A program made the translations under genes and the position numbers. DNA of 64,000 nucleotides from JAVJSU01 sp040219275 (GTDB taxonomy: Bacteria; Chloroflexota; Anaerolineae; Aggregatilineales; Phototrophicaceae). Of the stretch, positions 61,030-64,000 are shown piece after piece. Within the stretch, counting starts at the first letter, position 1, and the number at the start of each line of letters is the position of its first letter. The notes under the pieces were generated by a model. The model made no database searches. It was given only the letters and a program-made list of their open reading frames with translations, and was not told where the DNA came from. Location of the stretch: contig JAVJSU010000059.1 of NCBI GenBank assembly GCA_040219275.1, forward strand, positions 1 through 64,000, in the 5' to 3' direction.

Positions 61030-63978
61030 ATGGCTAAGACTTTACAAGAATTTATACGAAACAGTCTGTTTCTTGCGGGGTACGCGTTTGTTGCAGGGCT
61101 GTTAAGTTTGGGAATCTTGCTTTTCAATGGACCTGAAGTGGTTGTGATTCTGCTGATTGTGCCGATACTCTTTGCGTCGGGATATTACATCTTCAGTGGA
61201 ATCAACCAACTGCGTGCCGTTCAAGATTATCAGCAGGATGTGGACGAAGACATTAAGGCAGTCCGCTCACAACATCAGACGGTATTAGACCGCATGACGC
61301 AAGGGGTCATTCTCACTGATCTAAGCGATACAGTTGAATACATCAACGCTTATGCCAGCAAATTGACGGGTTTTTCACTGGACGACTTAAAGGGTAAGCG
61401 CATTTACGAAAGCCTGCTCACCGCCGATGAGCGCGAAAATATGCGCCGCCGCACGCGTGAAACCGCAACAGGCAAAAACAATAACTATGATTTACAAATT
61501 CAACGTAAGAATGGCAATACCGCATGGCTACGGGTGAATAGCGCCCCGATGCGCGATGATAGCGGTGCCGTGCTCGGCGCGATTCATAACCTGACGGACA
61601 TCACCGAGCAGAAAAGCGCGCTGGATGCTCTGGCAACTAGCCACGGTCATTTGCGTGCCATCCTGAACAATATTCCGCTGGTCTTGTTTATGGTCGATAC
61701 GGATGGCGTTTTCACACTTTCAGAAGGGCTAGGCTTAAACGCGCTTCAACTTTCCTCAGGGGAAGTGGTGGGCAAGACGATTTTTGATGTTTATGGGGAC
61801 TTCCCGCAAATCATCAACGATTATCAGCGTGCTTTACAGGGCGATTCCTTCCAGACAGTCGTGGATTTTGGCGGGTTAATTTTTGAAACTTTTTACAGCC
61901 CACTCTCTGATGAAGATGGCGCGGTTACGGGGATTATCGGTGTCGCCATTGATGTTACCCAGCGCACTGCGGTGGAAAAAGACCTGCGTTTACGCACACA
62001 GGCAATCGAATATAGCGCAACCGGAATCACGATTGCGGATGCAACAAAGCCCGATATTCCGATCATTTATGCCAATCAAGCCATGCTAGAAATTACGGGT
62101 TTCGCGCTTGCTGAAGTGCTGGGGCGAAATTGCCGCTTCTTACAGGGGGATGACCGCGACCAACCGGAACTTGATGTGATCCGGCAGGCAATTAGAGAAA
62201 ATAAGCCCTGCAAAACAATCGTGCGGAATTATCGCAAAAATGGCGAGATGTTCTACAACGAACTGAGCATTACACCGGTAGAAAACGAACACGGCGAAGT
62301 GACCCATTTTGCCGGGGTGATGAATGATGTGACTGAACGCATCAACGCGCAGGAAACACTGTCCGAAGCACGCGATCAGGCATTGGAAGCCTCGCGCCTA
62401 AAATCCGAATTTCTGGCGACCATGAGCCATGAAATCCGTACTCCCATGAACGGCATCATCGGCATGACGGAATTATTGATGGACTCCGATTTGCATGGTG
62501 AACAGCAAGAATTCGCCAAAATCGTCTTCGATGAAGCCCACAATCTGCTGAATATCATCAACACGATTCTTGATTTTTCCCGCATTGAAGCCAACAAATT
62601 GCTGATCCATGAAGAAGTCACCAACCTGCATGATATTGTGGACGGCATTGGTGAAGCCTTCGCATCGAACGCCCGTGCAAAATCACTCCCGCTGTATATT
62701 GAACTCATGCCGGAGGTTCCAGTTTATATTTTAGGGGATGCGTTGCGCCTCCGTCAGATCATCACCAACCTCGTCGATAATGCGCTCAAATTTACCCATG
62801 AGGGCGAGGTCGTCTTGCGTGTAGATGCACAGCATAACGCTGATGACACGGTACTCATCCAGATTAAGGTGAGTGATACGGGCATCGGCTTAGAACAGGA
62901 CGGGCTTGATCGACTCTTTGAGCCATTTACACAGGCAGATGGCTCTACTACCCGTAAATATGGCGGTACCGGTCTGGGTTTGACGATCAGTAAACGCCTT
63001 ACCGAACTGATGGGCGGGCAAATTTCGGTGGAAAGTGAAATTGGTGTGGGGTCAACCTTCTCGCTAGATATTCCGTTTAAATTGCCGGACTCAAGTGAAG
63101 GTTTGGGGGGAGCTTCATCACAGGGTAAGCTGAATGAAAAAGCACTCAATTCGCTCCATGTGCTAGTGATGACGAGTTCAAAAACACAGGCGGAAATTTT
63201 ACAACGTCATCTCGCTGATCGCGGGGTTGGGCATCAAAAAACAGTCTACTCGATGCCTGATGTTATGGATGAATTAAAGCATAACACACCCTCAGACACG
63301 CCCTATAACGTGGTCATTGTGGATACACTACCCGCCAATGTCGCCGATTCCGCCTTTATGCTGGCGCATGATACGCTTATCAATACCACCGGATTAGCCG
63401 TGATTGTTTTGTCGGATGTATCAACTAACGTCTTCCGTACATTAGCGGCATCTGTAGATACGCTACAGGTTGTGAATAAGCCGTTCAAACAGGCACAACT
63501 TTATCGTGCGCTCCTTTCCATCGCTGACCGTGCACCGTCCGCGTCGCACATACCGGAATCCACTCCTGCACCCATTACACCCAAAACATTGAAGCGTGTG
63601 CTGGTCGTGGAAGACAACCCGCTGAACCGTGAAGTCACCGAGCGTCAGCTAGAACATCTCGGTTACAGCGCCGCCAGCGCAGAGAACGGCAAAGACGCGC
63701 TGGACGTGCTCGGAAGGGACAGGAATTTTGATCTGATTTTGATGGATTGTCAGATGCCGGAAATGGATGGCTTTGAAGCGACACGCCAAATCCGCAAAGG
63801 CGAAAAAGCACAGGGGAACGGCACACATCTCACGATTGTTGCCATGACAGCCAACGCCATGAAGGGTGATCGGGAGAAGTGCATTTCTGCGGGCATGGAT
63901 GATTACATCAGTAAACCTGTGAAAATTGATGTGTTGCGTGGTGTGTTAGAAAAGTGGATTATCGCGCCGTCAGATTGA
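61030..63978 (+). CDS. LOV-domain hybrid histidine kinase
   Basis: 982 residues. Two membrane helices (about 12-33, 37-57), PAS1 (about 78-195), PAS2 (about 200-320) and PAS3 (about 325-450). PAS3 is a LOV domain: G-R-N-C368-R-F-L-Q-G, then N-Y-R-K-N-G-E-M-F-Y-N-E-L-S-I. The flavin-facing Gln of the last strand is Met431 (F-A-G-V-M-N-D-V-T). HisKA has H467 in T-M-S-H-E-I-R-T-P-M-N-G, and HATPase (about 570-690) has N-L-V-D-N-A-L-K-F-T and G-T-G-L-G-L-T-I. A degenerate receiver (about 705-835) has lost the acidic pair, and a full receiver (about 855-980) has phosphoacceptor D906. Likely a blue-light or redox sensor feeding the receiver and partner-switch proteins just upstream. Confidence 0.92.
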   Translation: MAKTLQEFIRNSLFLAGYAFVAGLLSLGILLFNGPEVVVILLIVPILFASGYYIFSGINQLRAVQDYQQDVDEDIKAVRSQHQTVLDRMTQGVILTDLSDTVEYINAYASKLTGFSLDDLKGKRIYESLLTADERENMRRRTRETATGKNNNYDLQIQRKNGNTAWLRVNSAPMRDDSGAVLGAIHNLTDITEQKSALDALATSHGHLRAILNNIPLVLFMVDTDGVFTLSEGLGLNALQLSSGEVVGKTIFDVYGDFPQIINDYQRALQGDSFQTVVDFGGLIFETFYSPLSDEDGAVTGIIGVAIDVTQRTAVEKDLRLRTQAIEYSATGITIADATKPDIPIIYANQAMLEITGFALAEVLGRNCRFLQGDDRDQPELDVIRQAIRENKPCKTIVRNYRKNGEMFYNELSITPVENEHGEVTHFAGVMNDVTERINAQETLSEARDQALEASRLKSEFLATMSHEIRTPMNGIIGMTELLMDSDLHGEQQEFAKIVFDEAHNLLNIINTILDFSRIEANKLLIHEEVTNLHDIVDGIGEAFASNARAKSLPLYIELMPEVPVYILGDALRLRQIITNLVDNALKFTHEGEVVLRVDAQHNADDTVLIQIKVSDTGIGLEQDGLDRLFEPFTQADGSTTRKYGGTGLGLTISKRLTELMGGQISVESEIGVGSTFSLDIPFKLPDSSEGLGGASSQGKLNEKALNSLHVLVMTSSKTQAEILQRHLADRGVGHQKTVYSMPDVMDELKHNTPSDTPYNVVIVDTLPANVADSAFMLAHDTLINTTGLAVIVLSDVSTNVFRTLAASVDTLQVVNKPFKQAQLYRALLSIADRAPSASHIPESTPAPITPKTLKRVLVVEDNPLNREVTERQLEHLGYSAASAENGKDALDVLGRDRNFDLILMDCQMPEMDGFEATRQIRKGEKAQGNGTHLTIVAMTANAMKGDREKCISAGMDDYISKPVKIDVLRGVLEKWIIAPSD

Positions 63979-64000
63979 TGATAGTTCTTAATCAGTGACC

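Noticed and set aside
1..64000. tRNA or rRNA genes
   Set aside because: I looked for T-loop signatures and acceptor-stem pairing in the gaps and saw none; a dedicated scan could still find a divergent one.

Overview
The window looks like a chromosomal segment of a Chloroflexota bacterium, probably an Anaerolineae-type lineage. This is inferred from gene content, not from a marker gene. Pointers are secreted beta-helix proteins ending in a choice-of-anchor Q region, Ser/Thr kinases with ectodomains, an actinobacterial-type inositol-phosphate synthase, secreted WD40/SH3 and Calx-beta-like proteins, many GAF/PAS kinases, and common GTG/TTG starts with clear Shine-Dalgarno sites. I saw no rRNA, tRNA or CRISPR. 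The only mobile-element trace is a transposase 3' end at the left edge.

Layout. 1-2.4 kb: transposase tail, GNAT acetyltransferase, unknown protein, a CAGTAAGT-type repeat patch and a [2Fe-2S] ferredoxin. 2.4-9.8 kb: three minus-strand secreted proteins sharing a ~120-residue C-terminal module; two are a ~1.5 kb tandem duplication that includes promoter and terminator. 9.9-16.8 kb: inositol-3-phosphate synthase, an AraC regulator with a probably leaderless mRNA, a secreted beta-propeller/SH3 protein coupled to a degenerate metallophosphatase-like protein, enoyl-CoA hydratase and a secreted WD40 protein. 17-24 kb: secreted multi-domain protein, GT-C-like membrane glycosyltransferase, a TPR/DPF-repeat/PPC membrane protein, a 57-residue membrane peptide and DUF2785. 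24-37 kb: response-regulator/multi-PAS kinase, ABM monooxygenase, a coupled pair of M3 oligopeptidases, NYN nuclease, Ser/Thr kinase with ectodomain, and an NHLRC2-like thioredoxin/NHL protein. 37-47 kb: aldo/keto reductase, FHA protein, MarR, a cNMP-binding/bPH2 membrane protein, amylosucrase with a PsbP-like secreted partner, and a membrane histidine kinase. 47-56 kb: a minus-strand signalling block with GNAT, two single-domain receivers, a threonine-synthase-like PLP enzyme fused to two receiver domains, and a 1546-residue multi-GAF kinase. 56-64 kb: glycerol-3-phosphate dehydrogenase, then a plus-strand operon encoding STAS, PP2C (SpoIIE), anti-sigma-type ATPase, receiver, and a hybrid kinase carrying a LOV photoreceptor domain.

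How it fits together. The right third is dominated by signal transduction. Two groups stand out. One is the receiver/PLP-enzyme fusion with its neighbouring receivers and giant kinase, which suggests phosphorelay control of a metabolic enzyme. The other is a partner-switching operon ending in a LOV-bearing hybrid kinase, which suggests blue-light or redox input to an RsbU/RsbW/RsbV-like switch; the LOV domain has Met where the flavin-contacting Gln is normally found. The left third is devoted to cell-surface or secreted proteins with a shared, apparently uncharacterised C-terminal module.
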